13,952 nt of DNA from Actinomycetes bacterium (GTDB lineage: Bacteria; Actinomycetota; Acidimicrobiia; Acidimicrobiales; RAAP-2): the NCBI GenBank assembly GCA_021826255.1, contig JAKBAZ010000017.1:1-13952 (forward strand). The letters are read 5' to 3'. Below the pieces are notes generated by a model. It was not told the origin of the DNA. It worked only from the letters and a program-made list of their open reading frames with translations, and did not search any database. This document shows, piece after piece, positions 1 through 7,331 of the stretch (its first letter is position 1; every line of letters starts with the position of its first letter). The position numbers and the translations under genes were made by a program.

Positions 1-1
1 T

Positions 2-916
2 CTGCTGGCCGAGTCGGTGCTCTTCGGCGATCCCTACCTCGATCAGGTGACAACTCACCTGATCTACGCCGGTGGAAAACGTCTGCGCCCCATCTTGGCG
101 GTCGCTTCAGCCACTCTCGGCACCCGACCGGCCACCCGGGACGACCTCCTCGGGGGAGTTTCCGTGGAGCTGATGCACCTGGCCTCGCTCTATCACGACG
201 ACGTGATGGACGAAGCCGACATTCGTCGCAACGTGGACTCGGTCAACGCTCGTTACGGCAATCTCGTGGCCATCGTCGGTGGCGACTACCTGATGGCTCG
301 TTCCGCCGGCATCGCCGCCGACCTCGGGGTTGAAGTCGCGCGGCTGATGGCTCACACGCTGGCGTGGCTCACCCGGGGCCAAGTGTCCGAAGTTCGAACC
401 ATCTGGTCCACCGAGCGCACCGACGCCGACTACTACGAGGCCATCGAGGGAAAGACGGCGGCGCTGATGTCCGCGAGTTGCCACGTGGGGGCCCTGACCG
501 CCGGCCACTCGAACGAGGTCCGCGACGCCCTCACGGAGTTTGGCCGGTGCTTTGGCATGGTGTACCAGCTACGCGACGACATCCTCGACGTCATCGCCAC
601 CGACAATCAGCTAGGCAAACCCGCGGGACAAGATCTCGCCGAAGGCATCTACAACCTGCCCACCCTCGTCGCCCTGCGCGACGCCACCCACGGCGAGGAG
701 TTGCGCCAGATTCTCGGTACCCCCCTCGACGACGAGGAGCGCGAACGGGCCCGCAAACTCGTCGTGGCGACGTCGGGCATCACCGAGACGCTGAAGGCTG
801 CACAGGGTTTCGTCGATCAGGCCACGGCCGCTCTCGCGGTCGTGGAGAGCGTCGAGTTACGCGAAGGACTCATCCGTTTCCTCCAGTCCCTGCTCGAGGA
901 CTTCCCCGCCTACTAA
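2..916 (+). CDS. Trans-polyprenyl diphosphate synthase, 5' end cut by window
   Basis: Class I trans-isoprenyl diphosphate synthase. It condenses isopentenyl diphosphate onto an allylic primer to make a long polyprenyl diphosphate, probably the menaquinone side chain or another quinone or carrier lipid. The reading frame is open from base 2 and encodes LLAES before the GTG at 17, so the true start lies upstream of the window. Visible motifs are GGKRLRP (substrate-binding Lys and Arg, near base 75), the first aspartate-rich motif DDVMD within YHDDVMDEAD (near base 200) and the second one DDILD within QLRDDILDV (near base 578). About 304 residues are present, so only a short N-terminus is missing. 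The stop overlaps the 3' end of the convergent lysS gene by a few bases. Chain length and product cannot be read from sequence alone; a heptaprenyl- or octaprenyl-type synthase is the likeliest class. Confidence 0.93.
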   Translation: MLAESVLFGDPYLDQVTTHLIYAGGKRLRPILAVASATLGTRPATRDDLLGGVSVELMHLASLYHDDVMDEADIRRNVDSVNARYGNLVAIVGGDYLMARSAGIAADLGVEVARLMAHTLAWLTRGQVSEVRTIWSTERTDADYYEAIEGKTAALMSASCHVGALTAGHSNEVRDALTEFGRCFGMVYQLRDDILDVIATDNQLGKPAGQDLAEGIYNLPTLVALRDATHGEELRQILGTPLDDEERERARKLVVATSGITETLKAAQGFVDQATAALAVVESVELREGLIRFLQSLLEDFPAY

Positions 917-2325
917 ACAGCCCCCGCGCCGGGTAGCGGTTTGAGTGTGGGAAAGGCGATGATCTCACGGATATTCGATTCGTCGGCGATGAGCATCGCC
1001 AGTCGATCAACGCCGACACCGAGTCCCGCCGTCGGAGGTAGCCCCCACTCGAGAGCTCGGATGTAGTCCTCGTCGATGGCCATCGCCTCGTCGTCGCCCG
1101 CCGCCGCGAGTCGGGCCTGCTCTTCGAAGCGAGTCCGCTGGTCGTCGGGATCGTTCAGTTCCGAGAACCCGTTAGCGAGTTCGCGTCCCGCGGCGTACGC
1201 CTCGAAGCGCTCAGTGAGTTCGGGGTCGTCAGCGCGTCGACGGGCCAGTGGTGACACCTCGACCGGAAAATCCGTGACAAAAATTGGATCCCAGAGATCC
1301 TGCTCGCACGTGGCCTCGAACAGTTCGGCCAAACACCGACCGGCACCCCAGGATTCGTGAACCGCTACCCCGCGATCGTCGAGGAGTTGCGCGAGATGTT
1401 CGCGGGGAGTGTGGACGGACACGTCTTCGCCGAGCGCGTGAGACGTGAGGTCGGCCATCGAACGGCGGGGCCAGGGTGCCGCGAAGGAGAAGGAACGCTC
1501 CTGGTACGTCGTGTCGGTCGTTCCGAGGACGTCGAGTGCCACCGCAGACACCAGGGCTTCGGTGAAATCCATCATGTCGGCGACGTTCCAGTAGGCCGCG
1601 TAGAGCTCCAGCATTGTGAACTCCGGATTGTGACGAGGACTCACGCCCTCATTGCGAAAGACCCGTCCCAACTCGAAGACCCTCTCGAATCCCCCCACCA
1701 CGAGACGCTTCAGCCACAGTTCTGGGGCGATGCGCAAGAAGAACTCTGAGTCGAGAGCGTTGTGGTGGGTCACGAACGGACGAGCCGCCGCCCCCGTGGC
1801 GATGGCGTTCAAGATGGGAGTCTCCACCTCGACAAACCCCTGGTCCCAGCAACGACGGCGAATCGCCTGCAGGACGGCGAAGCGGCGCTGGAGGGAGTCT
1901 CGCGAGTCGGGGTTGGCCCAGAGATCCGCCTCGCGGTGACGATAGCGAACGTCAAAGTCCGAGATACCCGCCCACTTGTCGCCAAAGTTGTGTCGGGCTT
2001 CGGCGAGGCGAACCCAGGACGCCACCTTGACCGAGATCTCCCCCCGCTTCGTGCGTACCACGACACCCCGGGCGCCAATCCAGTCGCCGAGATGAAGGTG
2101 GGAGAACTCGTCGAACTCCCCGGTGACGGCCGAGAGCGCGAACAGTTGCACCTCGCCCGACGAGTCGCGCAGCGTGGCGAAGGCCAATTTTCCTTGAACG
2201 CGCAGCAACATCACGCGTCCCGCCACCGAGACCTCGTCCGCAGTTTCGGCCCCCGCGTCCAAGGTGGCCCAGTTCTCCTGGATCTGACGGGCGAACGTCG
2301 TGTGCTCGTAGCGATACGGAATCAA
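913..2325 (-). CDS. lysS: Lysyl-tRNA synthetase, class II
   Basis: Charges tRNA-Lys with lysine in the cytoplasm. The 470-residue protein has an N-terminal OB-fold anticodon-binding domain (about residues 30-110), then a class II catalytic core. Family signatures seen: FGDKWAGISDFDVRYRHR (residues 114-131), TGAAARPF (177-184), RIAPELWLKRLVVGGFERV (198-216), motif 2 RVFRNEGVSPRHNPEFT (221-237) and motif 3 GLGVGVDRLAML near the C-terminus. It is slightly shorter than many bacterial LysS proteins, which are about 500 residues. The start is TTG at 2325, chosen because an AGGAG lies 7 bases upstream and because the codon overlaps the coaX stop as TTGA. It is the last gene of the minus-strand series; lysS closes the equivalent cluster in mycobacteria too. 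Its stop overlaps the polyprenyl synthase stop tail to tail. Confidence 0.97.
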   Translation of the reverse strand: MIPYRYEHTTFARQIQENWATLDAGAETADEVSVAGRVMLLRVQGKLAFATLRDSSGEVQLFALSAVTGEFDEFSHLHLGDWIGARGVVVRTKRGEISVKVASWVRLAEARHNFGDKWAGISDFDVRYRHREADLWANPDSRDSLQRRFAVLQAIRRRCWDQGFVEVETPILNAIATGAAARPFVTHHNALDSEFFLRIAPELWLKRLVVGGFERVFELGRVFRNEGVSPRHNPEFTMLELYAAYWNVADMMDFTEALVSAVALDVLGTTDTTYQERSFSFAAPWPRRSMADLTSHALGEDVSVHTPREHLAQLLDDRGVAVHESWGAGRCLAELFEATCEQDLWDPIFVTDFPVEVSPLARRRADDPELTERFEAYAAGRELANGFSELNDPDDQRTRFEEQARLAAAGDDEAMAIDEDYIRALEWGLPPTAGLGVGVDRLAMLIADESNIREIIAFPTLKPLPGAGAV

Positions 2326-3146
2326 GGGTGTTCTCCTGCGTGATGTCGTTCATGAACGATACGCAATCCGTGAAGGGTGAGCCAGGGTTCCACGTGATTG
2401 ACGCTACGCGTGTGGGGGGCGATCAGACTCGCGAGACCCCCCGTCGCGATGACCGTCGCGTCACCCACCTCTCCCTTGATCCGTTCCACCATGGCGTCCA
2501 CCTGACCGGCGTACCCGTACAGCACACCGGACTGAATGGACTCCGCTGTCGAGCGTCCGATCACGGACCGAGGAGCGGTGAGTTCCACCGAACGGAGTCC
2601 CGACGCTTGGGCGTACAGCGCTTCGAGTGACACCATGACACCGGGCGCAATCGCGCCCCCGAGGTACTCACCCTTCGCGGACACGACGTCGAAAACGGTG
2701 GCCGTGCCGAGGTCCACCACGATCAAAGGACCCGGGTAGAGGTCGTACGCGCCGACGGCGTCGGCGACGCGGTCAGCGCCGACGTCGCGGGGATTGTCGT
2801 ACAGGATGGCCATTCCGGTACGCACGCCCGGACCGAGAATGGTCGTGGGGCGATCGGCGAACCAGCGCTGAGTCATTCGGCGTAACTGAGTGGTGACCGC
2901 CGGCGCCGAAGAGGAGATGGCCAGCGCGCCAATGTCGCGAGTGACGTCGAGGCCGACCAGACCCAGAAGCTGGGACAGCATGAGGACATGCTCGTCGGGG
3001 GTTCGTGAACTTACCGTGGAGGTTCGCCAGTGGTAGGCCAGCCCCCGTTCGCCCGACCCACGACCGATGAGGTCGGGCGCCCCTTCGGAGTCGCCGAAGA
3101 CGCCCACCACTGTCTCGGTGTTACCTACATCCATGGCGAGCAACAC
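2322..3146 (-). CDS. coaX: Type III pantothenate kinase
   Basis: Phosphorylates pantothenate to 4'-phosphopantothenate, the first committed step of CoA synthesis. This is the ASKHA-fold type III enzyme. Signatures seen: the N-terminal phosphate loop AMDVGNTETVVGVF (residues 4-17), GADRVADAVGAYDLY in the middle, and VVDLGTATVFDVVSAKGEYL followed by GGAIAPGVMVSLEAL. The family's more usual GTATTFD reads GTATVFD here. The start is the GTG at 3146, giving 274 residues: it puts the phosphate loop at the extreme N-terminus as in relatives, has AGGGGAG 7 bases upstream, and begins one base after the panC stop. A longer reading starting at 3179 would run into panC and add 11 unrelated residues. coaX next to panC is a usual actinobacterial arrangement, but panD, which commonly lies between them, is absent. 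Confidence 0.95.
   Translation of the reverse strand: MLLAMDVGNTETVVGVFGDSEGAPDLIGRGSGERGLAYHWRTSTVSSRTPDEHVLMLSQLLGLVGLDVTRDIGALAISSSAPAVTTQLRRMTQRWFADRPTTILGPGVRTGMAILYDNPRDVGADRVADAVGAYDLYPGPLIVVDLGTATVFDVVSAKGEYLGGAIAPGVMVSLEALYAQASGLRSVELTAPRSVIGRSTAESIQSGVLYGYAGQVDAMVERIKGEVGDATVIATGGLASLIAPHTRSVNHVEPWLTLHGLRIVHERHHAGEHP
2333..2337 (-). promoter_or_regulatory. Ribosome binding site for lysS (TTG start)
   Basis: On the minus strand AGGAG lies 7 bases before the TTG at 2325. It supports this rare start codon and the 4-base TTGA overlap with the end of coaX. Confidence 0.7.
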
Positions 3147-3147
3147 G

Positions 3148-4002
3148 TCAGTTCTCCCCTTCGAGTCGGACGGGACCATTGTCGATCAGTCTCACACCCT
3201 CGACGCGCACCGCCACGAGAGCCCGACCCACTCCTGAGTCCCCGGCACTCACTGGTACGAGGGAGTTCGGGTGCACGACCTCGGCGTAGGCCACGTCGAG
3301 TCCCGCCTCTCTCAGCGATTCACTCAAGAAACGCCGCGCCTCACTGGCCCGCCAGGTGCCCTCGGCCAGGTGAGCCAGGGCACGCGACACGGACACGGCC
3401 CGACGTCGCCCCTCTGAGCTGAGGCGACGGTTACGTGACGAGAGAGCGAGTCCGTCCTCGTCGCGGATCGTGGGACAGGCGTGGAGTTGGACGGCGAAAC
3501 CCAGGTCGTCAATGAACTGACGAACGACCGCGACCTGTTGGAAGTCCTTCTCCCCCATGTAGAGAGAACACGGACCCGTCACGATGAGAAGCTTGGAGAC
3601 CACCGAGGCCACGCCGTCAAAGTGACCCGGCCGATCGTGACCCTCGAAGGAGGCGGAGAGGCCGGCCACGCTCACCGACGTGAGCGTGGGATGGGGAAAG
3701 GCCGGCCACATCTCTTCGACCGTCGGTCGAACCAAGACGCTCACTCCGGCGGCCTCGGCGGTCCGCTCGTCGTCGTCGGGGGTGGAGGGATAGGCCGCAA
3801 GGTCCCTCGCGTCGTCGAATTGGCGGGGATTGACAAAAATAGTCATGAGGACCTCGTCTCCCCGCGCTCGCGCCGCGCGAACGAGGGAGGCGTGCCCCTC
3901 GTGAAGAGCGCCCATGGTCGGCACCAGTCCGACGGTTTGACCCGCTCGGCGAGTGCGCTCGCACCACTGGCGCCACTCCTCGATGCCGTTTAACGTCTCC
4001 AC
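3148..4002 (-). CDS. panC: Pantothenate synthetase
   Basis: ATP-dependent condensation of D-pantoate with beta-alanine to give pantothenate; a cytoplasmic enzyme of the nucleotidyltransferase HIGH superfamily. Signatures in order: VPTMGALHEGHASLVRAAR (the HIGH-like motif is HEGH), FVNPRQFDDARDLAAYP, GHFDGVASVVSKLL, YMGEKDFQQ (the GEKD motif) and IRDEDGLALSSRNRRLS. The start is the GTG at 4002, giving 284 residues, the usual family length; it begins VETLNGIEEW and is preceded by a G-rich tract. The frame stays open to 4143, but that extension shows no family similarity and would enter folK. panC follows folK after a 76-base gap, the only sizeable one in the series, and nearly touches coaX. panD, which would supply beta-alanine, is not adjacent. 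Confidence 0.96.
   Translation of the reverse strand: METLNGIEEWRQWCERTRRAGQTVGLVPTMGALHEGHASLVRAARARGDEVLMTIFVNPRQFDDARDLAAYPSTPDDDERTAEAAGVSVLVRPTVEEMWPAFPHPTLTSVSVAGLSASFEGHDRPGHFDGVASVVSKLLIVTGPCSLYMGEKDFQQVAVVRQFIDDLGFAVQLHACPTIRDEDGLALSSRNRRLSSEGRRRAVSVSRALAHLAEGTWRASEARRFLSESLREAGLDVAYAEVVHPNSLVPVSAGDSGVGRALVAVRVEGVRLIDNGPVRLEGEN
3154..3160 (-). promoter_or_regulatory. Ribosome binding site for coaX (GTG start)
   Basis: Minus-strand AGGGGAG lies 7 bases before the GTG at 3146, inside the last codons of panC. It decides the coaX start in favour of 3146 over the longer reading. Confidence 0.7.
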
Positions 4003-4078
4003 GGTCGGCCCCCCGTGCGTGGACGCCTGAGAGTGGTCATCTCTATCTCCGTTCCGGCCCACCAGGGGTGCCGTTCGG
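4003..4078 (-). other. 76-base gap between folK and panC
   Basis: This is the only sizeable gap in the minus-strand series. I see no gene, no strong hairpin and no clear promoter; a G6 tract (4010-4015 region) just before the panC GTG may serve as its ribosome site. Related actinobacteria carry extra genes between folK and panC, so this may be what remains after their loss. Confidence 0.4.
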
Positions 4079-4564
4079 TTACTGCACGTCCTCGAGTGTA
4101 CCGAGGATGTGAACCTCGCCTTCGGCGCGCTCCACATCCTCATCGCTCACCCACTCCGGCCTCAACTCGCGCAGGGGAGCGAGAACGAAGCGCCGCTCCC
4201 GGTACCTCGGGTGGGGCACGGTGAGTTCCGGGTCCTCGGAGTCCTCGTCCTCCCACCGGACGAGGTCGACGTCCAGTGTGCGCGGCCCCCAGCGCACCTC
4301 CCTCAGGCGCTCGGCTCGCGCCTCGGCGGCCCGAAGTCGATTGAGCAATTCTTTAGGTGGAGCCGACGTCGTCACTTCGAGGACGACATTCCAAAAGTCG
4401 TCCTGGCTCACTCCTCCCACCGGCTCAGTGAGGTAGACCCTCGACACTCGGTGCGGCTCGTCGCGCGCGACGTCGCGCACTCCGTCTCGCAGGTACCTCG
4501 CCCGGTCACCCAGGTTGGAGCCCAGAGAGAAGTAGACCCGCCTCAGGATCGTTTTCGCCGGCAT
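4079..4564 (-). CDS. folK: 2-amino-4-hydroxy-6-hydroxymethyldihydropteridine pyrophosphokinase (HPPK)
   Basis: Transfers pyrophosphate from ATP to 6-hydroxymethyl-7,8-dihydropterin, making the pterin substrate for FolP. The 161-residue length is typical of monofunctional HPPK. Motifs seen: SLGSNLGDR near the N-terminus (residues 13-21), TEPVGG, the substrate-binding DFWNVVLEV, RWGPRTLDVDLV with the metal-binding aspartates (DVD), and LTVPHPRYRERRFVLAPL. The C-terminus is acidic. The start is the ATG at 4564, which overlaps the end of folB by 22 bases. No convincing alternative start sits nearer the SLGSN motif, so the overlap is probably real. Confidence 0.96.
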   Translation of the reverse strand: MPAKTILRRVYFSLGSNLGDRARYLRDGVRDVARDEPHRVSRVYLTEPVGGVSQDDFWNVVLEVTTSAPPKELLNRLRAAEARAERLREVRWGPRTLDVDLVRWEDEDSEDPELTVPHPRYRERRFVLAPLRELRPEWVSDEDVERAEGEVHILGTLEDVQ

Positions 4565-4908
4565 CGAACCCCCACCGTTGACACGTCTTCATCAAGTGGA
4601 GGGTGCAGCTTTCGCACCGCCACCGTTACCGCCTCCAGTTCGGGGTTGGCGTCGAGAACTCGAGTTGCCACCCGGTGAGCCAACGTTTCCAGTAGCACGA
4701 ACTGGCCCGTTCGGACGAGTGCGGCGACCGTCGAGACGACCTCGGCGTAGTTCGTTGTCGCCGACAGATCGTCCCCCTCGGCAGCTCGAGAAAAGGATCG
4801 CTCGAGGTCCAGGTCGAGGTCGAGGGGTTGCACTCGAGTTCGCTCCTCGGAGAGGGCCCCGACAATCGCCAGGACTCTGAGTCCTCGAATCTCGATGACG
4901 TCACTCAT
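4543..4908 (-). CDS. folB: Dihydroneopterin aldolase
   Basis: Cleaves 7,8-dihydroneopterin to 6-hydroxymethyldihydropterin and glycolaldehyde, upstream of FolK. It is 121 residues, the normal length of the small tunnelling-fold enzyme. Seen: IRGLRVLAIVGALSEER near the N-terminus, TTNYAEVV with the substrate-stacking Tyr, LLETLAHRVA with the pterin-anchoring Glu, and VAVRKLHPPL with the catalytic Lys. A run of alternating Leu-Asp (LDLDLDLE) is encoded by a short tandem repeat of a GGTCGA-like unit at about 4804-4830. The ATG overlaps the stop of the upstream phosphatase-like gene as ATGA, implying coupled translation. Confidence 0.95.
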   Translation of the reverse strand: MSDVIEIRGLRVLAIVGALSEERTRVQPLDLDLDLERSFSRAAEGDDLSATTNYAEVVSTVAALVRTGQFVLLETLAHRVATRVLDANPELEAVTVAVRKLHPPLDEDVSTVGVRCRRKRS

Positions 4909-5396
4909 ACACCCTCCGATACGGTACTCACGACGTCGCGACCTTCGGGTCCGAGGGACCGGCGAACTAGTCGCTCCACCAGCGCGATGGCGACGGGGGG
5001 CTCCGCACGCTCGCCCCAGACTAGGTAACCCGCGACGACTCCAAGGAGGCGATCCGAGACGTCATCCCCGTGCAACAAGGTGACGAGTCCCGAACGAGCG
5101 GACTGGTCGAGATCTTCGTAACAGGCCACCAGCGTGGGTCGCTGGGGCTCGGCCCGCAGAGGATAGTGCACCACGGCGAGTCCGAGGTCCTTCGACGAGT
5201 CGGAGACACCGCCCGGCGGCAAAATCGAAATGAGGCGGTTGAAACCCTGATTCTTCAACCACAGGAGTTCTTCGTCACGGCGTACGCGACGGTGTTGCAA
5301 GGTGGAACCGCCCGGTCGCTCGGAGATGGCGAGACGGTCTCGAAAGACCCACGCGAATCCCCGAGGAGAGATGCCACTCGACCACTTCGACCTCAC
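4905..5396 (-). CDS. Dual-specificity-phosphatase-like protein lacking the catalytic cysteine
   Basis: I do not recognise a named gene. The 163-residue protein follows the layout of small atypical dual-specificity phosphatases: FAWVFRDRLAISERPGG (residues 14-30), LLWLKNQGFNRLISILP (44-60), LGLAVVHYPLR (71-81), a helix, then LVTLLHGDDVSDRLLGVVAGYLVW (104-127). The last segment aligns with the P-loop HCxxGxxR, but reads HGDDVSDR: Gly110 sits where the nucleophilic Cys belongs and Arg116 is kept. The usual general-acid Asp after the hydrophobic-Pro strand is also missing (PLRAE). It is therefore probably not a phosphatase; a binding or scaffold role is possible. The start is the GTG at 5396, forming a GTGA overlap with the folP stop; its own stop overlaps folB as ATGA. 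This position inside the folate genes suggests a role connected to folate or co-expression with it, but the function is unknown. Confidence 0.75.
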   Translation of the reverse strand: MRSKWSSGISPRGFAWVFRDRLAISERPGGSTLQHRRVRRDEELLWLKNQGFNRLISILPPGGVSDSSKDLGLAVVHYPLRAEPQRPTLVACYEDLDQSARSGLVTLLHGDDVSDRLLGVVAGYLVWGERAEPPVAIALVERLVRRSLGPEGRDVVSTVSEGV

Positions 5397-6190
5397 CGGG
5401 ACACCTCGTGCACCGACAGATCGAAGAGTCCGAGGACACGTTGAGTCTCCACCACGTCGTGCACGCGCACCATCGTGGCACCGTGAGCGAAGGCCCACGC
5501 CGCGCTGGCGAGCGACCCCTCCAAGCGGTCGTCCACGCCGAGTGGAGGGTCGTAGAACGCGCCGAGAAAACGCTTACGAGAGGTGCCCACGAGCAATCCC
5601 GCGTCCAACTCGGACGCGAGGTGCGCGAAGTGATCCAGTCGAGCGAGCAGGGCCACGTTGTGTGACGTGGTTTTACCAAAGCCGATTCCGGGGTCAATCC
5701 ACAATCGTTCGACCCCCGCCCGGCGCGCGTCGCGCGCGAGATCCACCAAGAAGGTCTCCACCTCTCCGATGACGTCCTCGTAGCGTGGATTGTCCTGCAT
5801 CGTGTCGGGGGTTCCTTGAGCGTGCATGGCGACGTAACCCACTCCGAGCTCACCCGCCACCGACGCGAGAGAACCGGATACGTCGTTAATAATGCGAGCC
5901 CCCGCAGCCACCGCCGCTCGAGCCACCGCCTCCTTACGGGTGTCGATGGACACCTCGCCCCAGGGACTCAACTCACTTACGACGCGAATGGTTCGAGCGA
6001 GTTCCTCGTCGAGCGGAACCGTGGAGGCGCCCGGACGCGTGGACTCCCCACCCACGTCCACCACCCCGCAGCCGAGGTCGAAGAGCTGGCGGCCCCTCGT
6101 CACCGCGGAGTCCGCGTCAGCGGTGCGGGTCGCGGCCATGAACGAGTCCGGAGTGACGTTCACGACGCCCATCACCGAACGTCGGGTCAT
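5393..6190 (-). CDS. folP: Dihydropteroate synthase
   Basis: Joins p-aminobenzoate to the pterin pyrophosphate made by FolK, giving dihydropteroate; the sulfonamide target. The TIM-barrel protein is 265 residues. Signatures: MGVVNVTPDSF (residues 7-17), DVGGESTRPGA, SIDTRKE, IINDVSG, the stretch VAMHAQGTPDTMQ, WIDPGIGFGKT, LLVGTSRKRFLGA and VRVHDV near the C-terminus. The start is the ATG at 6190, which overlaps the folE stop as ATGA and leaves the usual short lead before MGVVNVTPDSF. The frame stays open to 6319, but that stretch is antiparallel to conserved folE sequence and is not part of the protein. Pterin-site and sulfonate-binding residues all look intact. Confidence 0.97.
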   Translation of the reverse strand: MTRRSVMGVVNVTPDSFMAATRTADADSAVTRGRQLFDLGCGVVDVGGESTRPGASTVPLDEELARTIRVVSELSPWGEVSIDTRKEAVARAAVAAGARIINDVSGSLASVAGELGVGYVAMHAQGTPDTMQDNPRYEDVIGEVETFLVDLARDARRAGVERLWIDPGIGFGKTTSHNVALLARLDHFAHLASELDAGLLVGTSRKRFLGAFYDPPLGVDDRLEGSLASAAWAFAHGATMVRVHDVVETQRVLGLFDLSVHEVSR

Positions 6191-6762
6191 CGACCGCCCC
6201 GCGGTTGAATAAAAGAGAGAATCTCGGCGCGGTACGCCGGGTCGTCGTGAAGGACGCCTCGAACCGCCGACGTCACGGTCGTCACCCCGGGCTTCTTCAC
6301 CCCCCTCATCGACATACAAAAGTGCTCGGCCTCGATCACGACGAGAGCCCCGCGCGGGGACATCTCCCGTTCGATCGCCTCCACAATCTGAGTGGTCATG
6401 CGCTCTTGAACCTGGAGTCGCCGGGCGAAGCCCTCCACTAACCGGGCCATCTTCGAGAGCCCCGTGATTCGCCCGTCAGGTCCCGGGACGTAGGCCACGT
6501 GAGCGTGTCCGGTGAAGGGAACGAGGTGGTGTTCACACAGCGAGGTAAAGGGGATGTCGCGCAGGAGAACCATCTCGTCGTGACCAGCCTCGAAACTCAC
6601 CCGAAGGTGTTCACCGGGGTCCGTCTCTGCTCCCTCGAGAAGTTCGGCGTACATCTCGGCTACTCGACGCGGTGTCTCCACGAGACCGTCCCGGGTCGGG
6701 TCTTCGCCGAGCGCGGCGAGAAGTTCCGCAACGGCCGCTCGCGCCCTCGCGTGGTCCATCAC
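6187..6762 (-). CDS. folE: GTP cyclohydrolase I
   Basis: Converts GTP to 7,8-dihydroneopterin triphosphate, the first step of folate synthesis. It is a zinc enzyme of the type IA family, forming a homodecamer in relatives. Zinc ligands are visible: Cys76 and His79 in FTSLCEHHLVPFTG and Cys149 in EHFCMSMRGVKKPG. Other family stretches are TRDGLVETPRRVAEMY, ITGLSKMARLVEGFARRLQVQERMT and the GVTTVTSAVRG segment. Length is 191 residues if the GTG at 6762 starts it, which overlaps the hpt stop as GTGA. The next codon, ATG at 6759, is equally possible (TGATG junction); a G-rich tract upstream fits the GTG slightly better. In many actinobacteria ftsH stands between hpt and folE; here the two genes overlap. 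Confidence 0.96.
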   Translation of the reverse strand: MMDHARARAAVAELLAALGEDPTRDGLVETPRRVAEMYAELLEGAETDPGEHLRVSFEAGHDEMVLLRDIPFTSLCEHHLVPFTGHAHVAYVPGPDGRITGLSKMARLVEGFARRLQVQERMTTQIVEAIEREMSPRGALVVIEAEHFCMSMRGVKKPGVTTVTSAVRGVLHDDPAYRAEILSFIQPRGGR

Positions 6763-7331
6763 TGAGCCGACCCCCCGGTGTAGTTGTAGACGCCGTCGAG
6801 GTTGCGGAATCGCTCCCCGACGTCCAGGCCGTAGCCCACGACGAACTCGCTACCGATCGTGAAGCCGACGTAGCGGATGTCCTGTTCGACCCGCTGGAGC
6901 CCCTTCTTCATGAGCAGGGCGCACACTTCGAGCGACGCGGGACTACGCGCGCCGAGATACTGGCGCAAGTAGTTGAGGGTGAGACCCGAGTCAATGACGT
7001 CCTCCACGATCAGCACGTCGCGACCCTGCAAGTCGACGTCGAGATCCTTCACGATGCGCACTACCCCGGAGGTCTTTGTCGCCGCCCCGTAGGACGACAC
7101 CGCCATGAAGTCCAACTCGACGGGCAGTTCGATGCGGCGTTGCAAATCGGCCATGAAGTTCAGCGCACCCTTCAGCACTCCGACGAGAAGTGGGGGTCGG
7201 CCCGAATAGTCCCGGGTGATTTGGGCCCCCAGTTCGCCAACTCGCCGTTGAATGTCGGCGGCGGACACCACGACATCTCCTAGATCCGGGGCGGCCCAGG
7301 ACGGGACAGAATTTGAGGGCACGTCACTCAT
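6759..7331 (-). CDS. hpt: Hypoxanthine phosphoribosyltransferase
   Basis: Purine salvage: transfers phosphoribose from PRPP to hypoxanthine (and usually guanine), giving IMP or GMP. The 190-residue protein shows the type I PRTase features: LLVGVLKGALNFMADL (residues 48-63), DFMAVSSYG (75-82), the PRPP-binding loop VLIVEDVIDSGLTL (106-119) with its two acidic residues, and the hood segment ending GYGLDVGERFRNLDGVYNY. The ATG at 7331 overlaps the tilS stop as ATGA. The pair tilS–hpt is widespread in bacteria, and its product IMP/GMP feeds the GTP pool that FolE consumes next in the series, though that metabolic link is inference. Confidence 0.96.
   Translation of the reverse strand: MSDVPSNSVPSWAAPDLGDVVVSAADIQRRVGELGAQITRDYSGRPPLLVGVLKGALNFMADLQRRIELPVELDFMAVSSYGAATKTSGVVRIVKDLDVDLQGRDVLIVEDVIDSGLTLNYLRQYLGARSPASLEVCALLMKKGLQRVEQDIRYVGFTIGSEFVVGYGLDVGERFRNLDGVYNYTGGSAQ

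Noticed and set aside
364..936. Open frame of 190 codons overlapping the polyprenyl synthase in another frame
   Set aside because: Arg/Pro/His-rich shadow of the conserved synthase frame; no motif and no ribosome site.
1762..2343. Plus-strand open frame of 193 codons antisense to lysS
   Set aside because: Covers the conserved anticodon-binding domain of lysS and has no recognisable protein features.
4003..4078. Possible riboswitch or internal promoter before panC
   Set aside because: Only a 4-base stem and a weak -10-like stretch could be found; the gap is too short for a known riboswitch class.
4003..4143. N-terminal extension of panC by 47 codons
   Set aside because: The added residues have no PanC similarity, overlap folK, and the GTG at 4002 gives the normal length.
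4804..4830. GGTCGA-like tandem repeats in folB
   Set aside because: They encode alternating Leu-Asp in a beta strand that the family conserves; no sign of phase variation, since 6-base units keep the frame.
5397..5498. N-terminal extension of the phosphatase-like gene by 34 codons
   Set aside because: It lies antiphase within conserved folP; the GTG in the GTGA overlap with the folP stop is the better start.
5275..5853. Minus-strand open frame of 192 codons across the end of folP and the start of the phosphatase-like gene
   Set aside because: Ser/Trp/Thr/Arg-rich out-of-frame reading of two genes with supported frames.
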